In this document: positions 50,438-58,957 of the stretch, piece after piece
Layout of the letters: each line of letters begins with the position of its first letter
Position numbering within the stretch: position 1 is the stretch's first letter
Assembly: GCF_048323695.1 (NCBI RefSeq)
Contig: NZ_JBLWFT010000001.1
Location: forward strand, 1-64,000
Direction of reading: 5' to 3'
From: Aquisalimonas sp007126095
GTDB lineage: Bacteria; Pseudomonadota; Gammaproteobacteria; Nitrococcales; Aquisalimonadaceae
Length of the DNA: 64,000 nucleotides
Translations under genes and position numbers: made by a program
Notes under the pieces: model-generated
What the model was told of the DNA's origin: nothing
Databases searched by the model: none
The model's input: the letters and a program-made list of their open reading frames with translations, nothing else

Positions 50438-51492
50438 CGGTCAGGCCCGGACAGCCCCCGCCGGACGATGGGCGCGCCTTGCTGGACGACGACCGGGAAA
50501 TCCGCCGACGGCGCTCAACCCTGCAGGCGCTGCTGGTTTTTACCCTGATCGCCGGAGGCACCATTTTCGTCTATGCGCTGGCGCAGGGCCTGGTGCTGTT
50601 GCCCATTGCCCACGCCGTGGTGTTCGTGGCCTGTGTCGGCCTGGTTGTAGCCAATCGGCGTGAGGCACCCTACGGGCCGCTCGCCGTGACGTACCTGGTC
50701 CTCGTCATCGCGGTCATTCTGATGCTGATCCTGCGGCCGGATCTCCATCCCGTGAGTTACGTGTATCTCCCCGCCATTCCCGTATTGAGCTACATCCTGC
50801 TGGGGCATCGGGGTGGGTTGTGGATGACGCTGGCGGCACTGATTGCCGGTGTCGCGGCGTTCGTGGTGGGCGGACAGCGGGTGCCGGAGCTGCTTGGTGC
50901 CGACGTGGCCGTGGATCTGGTGACGGCCACCCTGGGCATGTTCGTGCTCTGCCATTTCTGGTTCCGCAGCCAGCATCACGCCAACAGCGCGATGCTGAAG
51001 CAGTCGTTGTCCGACTCGCTCACCGGGCTCTACAACCGTCAGGCCCTGGAGCGGATGATGCTCAGGGAGCACGACCGCTACCGGCATGACGGCCATGTCC
51101 TCTCAGTGATTCTCATCGACCTGGATCACTTCAAGGACATCAACGACCGCTTCGGCCATGATGCAGGCGATCATGTGCTCGTCCACGTGGCGCGGTTGCT
51201 GAGGACCCATCTCCGCCGTGCCGACGTAGCCTTCCGCATGGGGGGTGAGGAGTTCGCAGTGCTGTTGCCCGGGACGCCGATCGAGGGCGGCATGAAAGTG
51301 GCCGAGGATATCCGCCGCGCGATCACGACCCGAGCGGCGCGGTGGCAGGGGGAGCGCATTGACCTGACCATAAGTGCCGGAGTCGCCGAACTCGGCCTGG
51401 ACGGAAGCGTCTGGACCGATCTGTACCGCGTTGTTGATGCGCGCCTTTACGATGCCAAAACCCGCGGCCGCGACCGCGTTGTCGGCCGCTGA
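50434..51492 (+). CDS. Membrane diguanylate cyclase
   Basis: 352 residues from a GTG that overlaps the previous stop (GTGA). Five or six membrane helices (residues 35-175) of no named sensor type precede a GGDEF domain with GGEEF (270-274) and an RRAD I-site 5 residues earlier, so it should synthesise c-di-GMP under product inhibition. Translationally coupled to the GGDEF-EAL gene upstream, giving a cyclase next to a bifunctional enzyme. Convergent with the MHYT gene, 17 bp away. Confidence 0.9.
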   Translation: MTVRPGQPPPDDGRALLDDDREIRRRRSTLQALLVFTLIAGGTIFVYALAQGLVLLPIAHAVVFVACVGLVVANRREAPYGPLAVTYLVLVIAVILMLILRPDLHPVSYVYLPAIPVLSYILLGHRGGLWMTLAALIAGVAAFVVGGQRVPELLGADVAVDLVTATLGMFVLCHFWFRSQHHANSAMLKQSLSDSLTGLYNRQALERMMLREHDRYRHDGHVLSVILIDLDHFKDINDRFGHDAGDHVLVHVARLLRTHLRRADVAFRMGGEEFAVLLPGTPIEGGMKVAEDIRRAITTRAARWQGERIDLTISAGVAELGLDGSVWTDLYRVVDARLYDAKTRGRDRVVGR

Positions 51493-51509
51493 AACGGCGG
51501 ATTGCGCTG

Positions 51510-53135
51510 TCAGGCGGCGACTACTGTGTTACGCCCCGACTCCTTCGCGGCGTACAGGGCGTCATCGGCCCGGATAACGAAATCCCGGCGCCGCTCGCCC
51601 GCGTTATGGCTGGCAACGCCGATGCTGACCGTGAGTGGGCTTCCCGACGCGAACGGCGTGGACTCGATGATCGCGCGCAGCGACTCGGCGACGGCCTGGG
51701 CGCTCTCCAGGTCCGAGCCGGGTAGGATGACCACGAACTCTTCACCGCCCCAGCGGCCGAGACAGTCCAGGGAGCGCAGCCGCTTGCGCAGCAGCTCCCC
51801 CACGCCCTCCAGGACCCGGTCTCCCATGTCGTGGCCGAAGTTGTCGTTCAGCGCCTTGAAATGATCGACATCGAGCATCAGGATCGACAGCGGAATCCCC
51901 AGGTGGGACGTGCGCTCCATCTCCTCCTCCAGTCGAGCTTCGATCCGGAAGCGGTTCATGACGCCGGTCAGGTGATCGTAGCTCGCTTGGTACTGGAGCT
52001 GATTTTCCAGCGTCTTGCGCTTGGTGACGTCCTCGACAAATCCCTCCAGGACCGGGCCCTCACCCTCGATCGTGGTGCGCGAGCCGCGCTCCCTGATCCA
52101 CCGGCGGTGACCGTCGCGACGAATCAGTTGATAGTCGATCACGTAGCCTTCCGGCCCCGCGTTCCGTCGCGCGGAGAGCACATTGACCCGGGACTCGGCG
52201 ATGATCAGTTCATCGTAGGAGACGTCGCGCTGCTGGAATGCCTCTGCCGGGTACCCGGTGATGGCTTCGGCACCTTCGCTGATGTAGGTGAGATAGTCGT
52301 CCGCGCCGTACCCGGATCGGAAGGCCATGGCTGGCAGGTGCAGCATGATGCGCCGCAGGGTGCGATCCCGTTCCGCCAGCAGGCGCTTGCTCTTGCGCCA
52401 CTGGGTGAGCAGGGCGAGCCAGAGGAGGATGAACAGGATCACGATCATCCCGGCACTGACCAGGATAACCAGAGTCTGCGCGTCAATGGCCAGGGCAGCG
52501 TGCTGCTCGGGGAGGCTGTGGGGGTCGAAACCGGCCATGCCGATGAAGTGCAGTCCGGCCACGGCGATACCGAAGCACATCGAGGCAAGCGGCAGACGTT
52601 GAGGTTTGCAGCCATGCTTGCCGCGCCGTGCGTTGGGCGGGAAGGCAACCAGGAACCCGATATAGGCCACTGTGGTGCCCCAGGCGAGGGAGCCGGCCAT
52701 GGCGGGGAGCGTATGGGCCTGTACGATACCTCCTCCCATAGCGGCCATGCCCGTGTAGTGCATGGCCGTGATGCCAGCGCCGAAGACGAGCGCCATCACC
52801 GGCCGGACATCGAACCGCGCGGGCCTGCGCCACAACAGCCCGAACGCCAGCATGGTGGCGCCGCAGCCGATCATCAGTGAGATCAGCGTGCGGAAAGCGC
52901 CAAGACTCAGATCAACGGGGAGCTTCATCGCCAGCATGGCGACGAAGTGCAGTGTCCACGCGCCAAGCCCGAGGGTGAATCCGGCGGCCATCATCCACCA
53001 GAACCCGGACCGGTCTCCGAGATCGTCGATGAAGTCGAGGCTCAGCAGCGTGGTATAGGCGGCAAGGGCGCCCACGGCAATCGCGAGTCCGACCAGTGCT
53101 GGATCGTGTTCCAAAGTGAGCGGAAACCCCTGCAT
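51510..53135 (-). CDS. MHYT-PAS-GGDEF diguanylate cyclase
   Basis: 541 residues. Seven membrane helices with three MHYT-type repeats: WTLHFVAMLA (about 60), AMHYTGMAAM (about 125) and LHFIGMAGF (about 195); this domain is thought to bind copper and sense oxygen, CO or NO. A PAS/PAC domain (about 260-375) and a GGDEF domain with GGEEF (463-467) and an RSLD I-site follow. The enzyme should be active. No good Shine-Dalgarno precedes the ATG at 53135. Confidence 0.92.
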   Translation of the reverse strand: MQGFPLTLEHDPALVGLAIAVGALAAYTTLLSLDFIDDLGDRSGFWWMMAAGFTLGLGAWTLHFVAMLAMKLPVDLSLGAFRTLISLMIGCGATMLAFGLLWRRPARFDVRPVMALVFGAGITAMHYTGMAAMGGGIVQAHTLPAMAGSLAWGTTVAYIGFLVAFPPNARRGKHGCKPQRLPLASMCFGIAVAGLHFIGMAGFDPHSLPEQHAALAIDAQTLVILVSAGMIVILFILLWLALLTQWRKSKRLLAERDRTLRRIMLHLPAMAFRSGYGADDYLTYISEGAEAITGYPAEAFQQRDVSYDELIIAESRVNVLSARRNAGPEGYVIDYQLIRRDGHRRWIRERGSRTTIEGEGPVLEGFVEDVTKRKTLENQLQYQASYDHLTGVMNRFRIEARLEEEMERTSHLGIPLSILMLDVDHFKALNDNFGHDMGDRVLEGVGELLRKRLRSLDCLGRWGGEEFVVILPGSDLESAQAVAESLRAIIESTPFASGSPLTVSIGVASHNAGERRRDFVIRADDALYAAKESGRNTVVAA

Positions 53136-53405
53136 TTATCGGAGAACGTTATTGTTGTGGATCCGGGAAACCCGGAATCGAGACGCTAGTCCCAAAGCTG
53201 CGCCGGCTTCGTTGAGCTGGGTCACAATACGTGGCTGCCGGTCGATACCCTTTCCCGTGCCGGGTATGGGGCCCCAGGTTGGGAGGCAGTAACCGGAACG
53301 CGGGGGATGGTAACGGAGTTACCTATCCCGTGTGTAATAGTTTTTGACTACCTCGAAAGGTATAATCTCGTGCTTGCCGTCACGGTCAAGCTATTCGGAG
53401 ACTCC

Positions 53406-55490
53406 ATGACAGATGTGCCCAGGTCCCAGCTCGCGACATGGGAACACTGCCTGCTCGGCTCGGCCGCGGAAGCGACAACCGACGCCGTCGTCGTCACTAC
53501 TGCGGAGTTGAATGCACCCGGCCCCGAAATCATCTACGTCAACCCCGCCTTCTGCAGCATGACGGGGTACAGCAGGGATGAACTGGTCGGGCAGAGCATC
53601 CGCATGCTCTACGACCAGAAGCCTGATCCGGCGTTTTTCCAGGATCTGCGCAAGACGATCCAGAGCGGGCGATCCTATCGGGGAGCCACGCTGAAACACC
53701 ATAAGGACGGTACGCCCTATCTCTGTGAGGTAAGCATCACGCCGGTCCACGACAAAGTGGCGGATTGCATGCGGCTCGTCTCCATCCAGCGTCGCGTCGA
53801 GGATGCGTGGGGGCAGGACCGCTATCTGGAGACCGTGTTCCACGCAGCGCCAGTCGGTCTGATACTGGTCCGCGGGGATGGCCGCATCGATCGGGTCAAC
53901 GAAACCGCGGAAGAGTTGTTCGGGTACAGCGCCGGCGAGCTTGTGGGCCGAGAGGTCGAACTGCTGGTTCCCGACGAAGCCCGGGCCCACCATCGCGATT
54001 ACCGCACAGCATACTCCCACCAGCCCCGTGCGCGGCAAATGGGGGCAGGGCGTGATCTCGAAGGCCAACGAAAGGACGGATCCCGCTTCCCGGTGGAGAT
54101 CGGGCTGGCGCCACTCGAGACGGTCGAACGCGCGGCCGTGCTGGTGTCCGTCATCGATATTGCCGAGCGCAAGCGCCAGGAGGCCGAGATCGAGTTTCTG
54201 GCATTCAATGATCCCCTGACGGGGCTCGCGAACCGGCGCCTTTGTATGGACCGCATCACCGAGGCCATCGAGGGCCTGACCGACTCAGGGCAGTTCGGTG
54301 CTCTGGTCGTGATCGATCCGGATCGCTTCCAGGCGCTCAATGACACCCGGGGCCACAGTCGCGGGGACCAGTTACTGTGTGACATGGCGGGGCGGCTGAC
54401 TGCGTTTGCGGGGCCAGGGCGGCTGGTAGCGCGCGTTGGCGCCGACGAGTTCGCTGTGCTGCTGGACGATCTCGGTCAGGCCAGCGACGCCATTCGCTAC
54501 GCGGAACGCTTTGCCCAGCAGGCGCGCGACATACTGGGTGCGCCATACAGCTGGAAGCAGGGGGGCTATTACGCCACCGTGTCATCGGGCATTACGCTGC
54601 TGCACCCGGAGGACGACACGGTCGAGGATGCCCTGAAGCGCGTCGACCTGGCCCTGCAGGACGCGAAGCGCGAGGGCCGCAACCGGATCAGCGTGTTCGA
54701 CCCGGTTCTCCAGCGCAGTGCCGAAGAGCGCGCGCGTATCGAACACCAGATGCCCGCTGCACTGGCCAATGAGGAATTCGTACCCTACTACCAGCCCTGT
54801 GTGGATGCGGCGGGGCGCTGCGTCGGGGCAGAAGCCCTGATCCGCTGGCAGCACCCGACCCACGGCCTGATCTCTCCGGGCTCGTTCATTCCCGTGGCGG
54901 AAGAAAGCGGCCTGATCCACGCCATCGGGGAATCGATGCTGCGTCAGGTCTGCGAGCAGGTGGCACGGTGGGCTCTCGATGAGAGCCTGAGCCGGCTCGA
55001 AGTGTCCGTGAACGTCAGCCCGAAACAATTCCGGGATCCGGATTTCGTCCACTCCGTGAAAAGCATACTCGACGAGACCCGGGTCAATCCTCATCAACTC
55101 TGCCTGGAAGTCACCGAGTCACTGCTCTTTGATGACGCCGACGAGGCCATCGCGCGCATCGCGGCGCTGCGCCGCATGGGCATCTCCTTTGCGCTGGACG
55201 ATTTCGGTACGGGGTACTCCTCCATGGCCTATCTCAAGCGGCTGCCCCTGGACCTGCTGAAGATTGACCAGAGCTTTGTCCGCGAAATGCCGGCGGATTC
55301 CGATGCCACCGCCATCGTCGAGACCATCATCGCGCTGGCCGACAACCTCGGTCTTACCTGCATCGCGGAGGGCGTGGAGACGGAGGAGGCCTGGCGGTTT
55401 CTCAGGGAGGCCGAGTGCCAGCGGTTCCAGGGCTACCTGTTCAGCCCGGCGATACCTGCTGAGCAGTTCGAGCGTCAGGTCGCTCGGTAG
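53406..55490 (+). CDS. PAS-PAS-GGDEF-EAL protein with degenerate GGDEF
   Basis: 694 residues from the ATG at 53406 with GGAG 5 nt upstream. PAS 1 (about 20-130) has IIYVNPAFCSMTGYSRDELVG, close to LOV-type beginnings but without the photoactive Cys motif; PAS 2 is at 140-250. The GGDEF site reads GADEF (345-349), with other changes in the substrate region (VVIDPDRFQALND), so cyclase activity is doubtful. EAL residues are intact: EALIRW (476), EVTES, DDFGTGYSSM, IAEGVE. Net effect is probably c-di-GMP hydrolysis. Confidence 0.9.
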   Translation: MTDVPRSQLATWEHCLLGSAAEATTDAVVVTTAELNAPGPEIIYVNPAFCSMTGYSRDELVGQSIRMLYDQKPDPAFFQDLRKTIQSGRSYRGATLKHHKDGTPYLCEVSITPVHDKVADCMRLVSIQRRVEDAWGQDRYLETVFHAAPVGLILVRGDGRIDRVNETAEELFGYSAGELVGREVELLVPDEARAHHRDYRTAYSHQPRARQMGAGRDLEGQRKDGSRFPVEIGLAPLETVERAAVLVSVIDIAERKRQEAEIEFLAFNDPLTGLANRRLCMDRITEAIEGLTDSGQFGALVVIDPDRFQALNDTRGHSRGDQLLCDMAGRLTAFAGPGRLVARVGADEFAVLLDDLGQASDAIRYAERFAQQARDILGAPYSWKQGGYYATVSSGITLLHPEDDTVEDALKRVDLALQDAKREGRNRISVFDPVLQRSAEERARIEHQMPAALANEEFVPYYQPCVDAAGRCVGAEALIRWQHPTHGLISPGSFIPVAEESGLIHAIGESMLRQVCEQVARWALDESLSRLEVSVNVSPKQFRDPDFVHSVKSILDETRVNPHQLCLEVTESLLFDDADEAIARIAALRRMGISFALDDFGTGYSSMAYLKRLPLDLLKIDQSFVREMPADSDATAIVETIIALADNLGLTCIAEGVETEEAWRFLREAECQRFQGYLFSPAIPAEQFERQVAR

Positions 55491-55496
55491 CCGGAT

Positions 55497-55530
55497 GTAA
55501 GGTGAATGTAAGTTGCGGGCCTATATGCTC
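55497..55530 (+). promoter_or_regulatory. PhoB-like box and -10 for the first lipoprotein gene
   Basis: TGTAAGG (55497) and TGTAAGT (55508) are 11 bp apart; 10 nt after the second comes TATGCT (55525-55530). It lacks a normal -35, as in promoters activated by PhoB/OmpR-type regulators. Confidence 0.65.
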
Positions 55531-55620
55531 GCTCACACGTTGGCAGAGCTGTGCGCCACGCGTAGACCCCTCGCATTTCAGCGCCAGACGGACACCGTCG
55601 GCACGGTGGAGAACAAACCC

Positions 55621-56679
55621 ATGAACAACAAACGAGCCCGGTATTCTTATCACCTGACCGCTTTCACTGCCTTTAGCGCCATCGCCCTGGGCGCATCAGG
55701 CTGCCTGGGCGGTGGCAGCAGCAGTGGATCCGGAGGCGGTGGCAGCAGCCTCGCCGATTTCGTCACCGCCGCCGAGATCTATGATGGGGACTACAGTGGC
55801 CCACAAGATCTGGCGGAGCTGGCCACGGTCGAAAAGGCGGCGCAGGCCATGGATCTGGCATACCTGGCCACCCGTGTAGAGGATGTCATCTTCACGCTGG
55901 AACAGGTGGTTTCCGAAATCGAGCTTGAGGATACGCCCGTCAATATTCCCAGTGACCGTCCAGATGCCAAAGATGCAGTGGAACTTGTCTACGACAGTTC
56001 CGGGGACGCTGACGGTTTCAGCGAAACGTGGACCATGGAGGGGGGCGACGGCTTCTGCACCGAGAAGATGGATACGAGCGGACCTGTCTGCATCATGGGC
56101 GTGGTCGAGCGGGAGAGTACCTTCGAGTCCTCGGCAGGCCAGGTTACTGTGGGGAGAGCGGAAACGTTCTTCGACGGACTGAAAGCGACGTTCCGAGGCG
56201 GCAAGATCGTGATGACCGGCACGGAGGTATCGGCCGGGGATTCCTCATCAAACGAGAATAGAACCGCCATGGCGGTGGACCTGGTGTTCACCAGTGATGA
56301 CGAGAAAGGCATTGAAGCCGAAATACGGCTACTCTGGGACCAGCAGGCGACAGGTGTCGACATTCAGAATCCGCAGGACCTTTCCCGAACCAGCACCATG
56401 GACATTGCCACGCCGTTGCTCGGTGGTCGGATCGAGGTCGAGCAAACCCATGGGGACGGTCAGAACGGGTTTTTTGCGGGTTTCACCTGCACGAACGGCC
56501 TTTTTGGAGACGACTACAGGGATGCCGACAACGGACGGGTGACGATGACCCACGATGGCCCCGAGATCGTCGCAGACCTGAGTGAAACGGGTGAGTGTGA
56601 GAAGTTCGTGATTTCGGGCGGGCAGTCTGACACCGCCACCCTCCTGGACACGCTGTTCACCGGAATCTCCGGCAATTGA
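55621..56679 (+). CDS. Acidic lipoprotein 1
   Basis: 352 residues. Lipoprotein signal with Cys28 after GAS-G, followed by a Gly/Ser linker (GGGSSSGSGGGGSS) and an acidic globular domain of unknown family; four more Cys (about 131-305) could form disulfides. GGTGGAGA stands about 9 nt before the ATG. It is preceded by its own PhoB-like promoter and followed by a hairpin. No function recognised. Confidence 0.7.
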   Translation: MNNKRARYSYHLTAFTAFSAIALGASGCLGGGSSSGSGGGGSSLADFVTAAEIYDGDYSGPQDLAELATVEKAAQAMDLAYLATRVEDVIFTLEQVVSEIELEDTPVNIPSDRPDAKDAVELVYDSSGDADGFSETWTMEGGDGFCTEKMDTSGPVCIMGVVERESTFESSAGQVTVGRAETFFDGLKATFRGGKIVMTGTEVSAGDSSSNENRTAMAVDLVFTSDDEKGIEAEIRLLWDQQATGVDIQNPQDLSRTSTMDIATPLLGGRIEVEQTHGDGQNGFFAGFTCTNGLFGDDYRDADNGRVTMTHDGPEIVADLSETGECEKFVISGGQSDTATLLDTLFTGISGN

Positions 56680-56699
56680 TCCATTGGTAACCAGCAAAG

Positions 56700-56725
56700 C
56701 CGCTGGCGGCACCCGCCGCCAGCGG
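56700..56725 (+). terminator. Hairpin after lipoprotein 1
   Basis: Perfect 10-bp stem CCGCTGGCGG/CCGCCAGCGG with a 6-nt loop, 20 bp past the stop; no T-tract follows. Confidence 0.6.
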
Positions 56726-56824
56726 AGGCCTCATACGCGTTCACCAGAAGCACACTGGCCCGGACGGCAGACCGCCGCCACGTGTCATGGCCGCCTTCCC
56801 CTGTAAGTCTCCTGCCCGACCGTT

Positions 56825-56858
56825 TGTAAGGTGTGTGTAAGGCATCGTCCGGCATCCT
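56825..56858 (+). promoter_or_regulatory. PhoB-like box, distal promoter of lipoprotein 2
   Basis: TGTAAGG at 56825 and 56836 (11-bp period), 10 nt, then CATCCT at 56853. Weaker -10 than the proximal copy. Confidence 0.5.
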
Positions 56859-56918
56859 CCCCGCATGACCCTATGCCTCCGCGCGCGACATGCGCCGGGC
56901 CTTTGGTTGGCCGCGAGT

Positions 56919-56952
56919 TGTAAGGCCCCTGTAAGGCGCGGGCGCGTAGGGT
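56919..56952 (+). promoter_or_regulatory. PhoB-like box, proximal promoter of lipoprotein 2
   Basis: TGTAAGG at 56919 and 56930, 10 nt, then TAGGGT at 56947-56952. Confidence 0.65.
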
Positions 56953-56986
56953 CGCGTGCAGAAAAACCAACACAAGGGATGTCGTT

Positions 56987-58918
56987 ATGGCCGCCGAAAC
57001 CGAACACGATCAGATGACCAGCCGAATCCGTCACTCGCTCGCCATTGTGGGGGCCGCAAGCGCGCTGGCCCTCGCGGGCTGCTTCAGTGGAAGCAGCTCA
57101 TCCAGTGGCGATGGGGATTCGGATAACGGTGGCGATGACAGCAACTGGGGCGAATCCGACGTCTTCATGACCCTCGACCGGCTGAGCGGGCTCGGCGTCG
57201 AGGAGACCCGGGACGAGCTGCTGTTTTACAAGATCGGCGGTACCGGTGGTGGCCTAGGCGGTGGCGAGCTTCGGGCAATCCATCCGGATGACCCCCTCGA
57301 TTACACAACGTTTGATATTCAGGTCAGTGCCGCACAGCTCCAGACCACCACGCCGGTCATCTCGGGTGACTGGGATGAGGACGACTTCGATCTGACCGGC
57401 ATCGAGCGTGAACTGATCGCTGCGAAGATTGATGTAGATGGGCCTTTGAGCGACGACGGTGTCGCAACCATTCGCACCGGTCCCAGCTCTGCAGGTGATC
57501 CTGATGCGGCGGAGAAAATCGGTCAGCAGCAGTTCCTTAATGCGGCTGCGGGTGTTGGCTTCGTCGGTGTCACCCAATCACCGGGGAACATCGATGCGGC
57601 GCAGCTTTTTGTCGGGATAGAGGACGACAATTTCTTCTACAACCCTGGTATGAATGACGGCGACACCGTCCCCTCCGTTTCCTCTGAGCAGGCGCTAGGC
57701 AGAAGTCTGGTGTCGATTCGTGACATCGCGAATCTTGAGCCGATTGGCTGGGTGGCCGTCCAGCCTGACCCTTTGGATGGCAACACGCTCCAGTTTCTGG
57801 ATATGCAGGGTGACCTCGTTGACAACATAATTGTCGAGGATTCGGGTACTGCCGCTTTCGCCGTTGATGGTGTCTCCAAATTCGGAGAGATCCTGCCCGA
57901 CGGATCCTATTACCTAGTGATCGAAGACGAGGGCAATTCAGTCGCCGAGTTGCAGCTCAGGCTCTATACACCGGATGCCGACGATGGCGCTGGCACGGTC
58001 GAGGTGGTGACCGATGACGCCGACAACGTCGTGGATATGGAAGAGTTCATCGGGAGCGGTTTTCTAGGGTCGGTCGGCGCGCAATCGAATCGCGTGGCCT
58101 ATGGCGATGACGGGGCGCTCTTTTTCTCCGGCGAGCCGGGGTTCTTCTCTGGGGTGACGGGCAATTCGCTTTACCGGGTTGAAGGAACGACGCTGGAGAC
58201 CGTTTTCACATCAGGTGATTCGGTCCTGACCAGCCCCGACTCTGACGTCCTGTTCCGCGCACCGGATTCCATCATCTGGATGACCGACGAAGGGGAAGAG
58301 ATCTGGAAGGTTTCCCTCGATGGGGCCGATGCGGAGTTGATCGCGGACGGGGAGACCTTCCGCGACGACTTCGACACCGGACTTGTGAGCCTGCGCGAGT
58401 ACCGAACGCCGGTGCGTGCGGTACACGAGGACGGCTGGCTCTTCTACACGGCGGAGAACCGGTTCGACGAGGTTGCCGCCGTCATCCACAACATCGAGAC
58501 CGGTGAGCTCCGGGCCATTGCCGGCGCGGAGTGGGTGGGCTCCTCCAGCGATGGCTCGCTCGGCCCTGCCGGCTTCCTCGGAGAAGGTCGTCTCAGCGAA
58601 GTCTTCCTGATGAAGACCGATGACTCCGGCGATCCCATTCTTGGCGCCGTGGACGCGGCTGACCCCCTGGCAGGCATGGTGGAGCTGGGAGCGTTGCCCG
58701 CCGGTACGGAATTCGTGGAGCAGGGGCACATCGGGTCCCAGGGGGCCGATTTCCTGGGTCAGGAGGCGTTCGCTACCGGCCCGCACCGCCTCTTCCGTGC
58801 CGAACTGGAAGGGGATCAAAACGGGCAAATCATCTACGTCGACGTCAACGAAAAGGGTTCCCTTGAGCCCATCGTCAACTCGGCCTCGCCGCACAGCTAT
58901 CCCGTGAGCGGCTATTGA
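56987..58918 (+). CDS. Acidic lipoprotein 2
   Basis: 643 residues from the ATG at 56987 (AAGGGA 7 nt upstream). Lipobox LALAGC with Cys32, then a Ser/Gly/Asp linker and a large acidic domain. The region from about 340 to 600 has spaced segments such as SLYRVEGTTLETVF, IWKVSLDGADAEL and RLFRAELEGDQNGQIIYVD, resembling beta-propeller blades of DUF5050/TolB-like proteins; this is a guess from pattern. It forms an operon with lipoprotein 3, which begins 39 bp after its stop. Confidence 0.7.
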   Translation: MAAETEHDQMTSRIRHSLAIVGAASALALAGCFSGSSSSSGDGDSDNGGDDSNWGESDVFMTLDRLSGLGVEETRDELLFYKIGGTGGGLGGGELRAIHPDDPLDYTTFDIQVSAAQLQTTTPVISGDWDEDDFDLTGIERELIAAKIDVDGPLSDDGVATIRTGPSSAGDPDAAEKIGQQQFLNAAAGVGFVGVTQSPGNIDAAQLFVGIEDDNFFYNPGMNDGDTVPSVSSEQALGRSLVSIRDIANLEPIGWVAVQPDPLDGNTLQFLDMQGDLVDNIIVEDSGTAAFAVDGVSKFGEILPDGSYYLVIEDEGNSVAELQLRLYTPDADDGAGTVEVVTDDADNVVDMEEFIGSGFLGSVGAQSNRVAYGDDGALFFSGEPGFFSGVTGNSLYRVEGTTLETVFTSGDSVLTSPDSDVLFRAPDSIIWMTDEGEEIWKVSLDGADAELIADGETFRDDFDTGLVSLREYRTPVRAVHEDGWLFYTAENRFDEVAAVIHNIETGELRAIAGAEWVGSSSDGSLGPAGFLGEGRLSEVFLMKTDDSGDPILGAVDAADPLAGMVELGALPAGTEFVEQGHIGSQGADFLGQEAFATGPHRLFRAELEGDQNGQIIYVDVNEKGSLEPIVNSASPHSYPVSGY

Positions 58919-58957
58919 AGCAGGGAACGCAGGATACCCGTGCGTAAGGAGCAAGGC

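Larger units (their letters stand above)
56680..56986. other. 307-bp intergenic region with two PhoB-like promoters
   Basis: Contains the hairpin at 56700-56725, an extra TGTAAGT (56802-56808), and two box/-10 sets at 56825-56858 and 56919-56952, the second ending 34 bp before the next gene. Confidence 0.65.
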
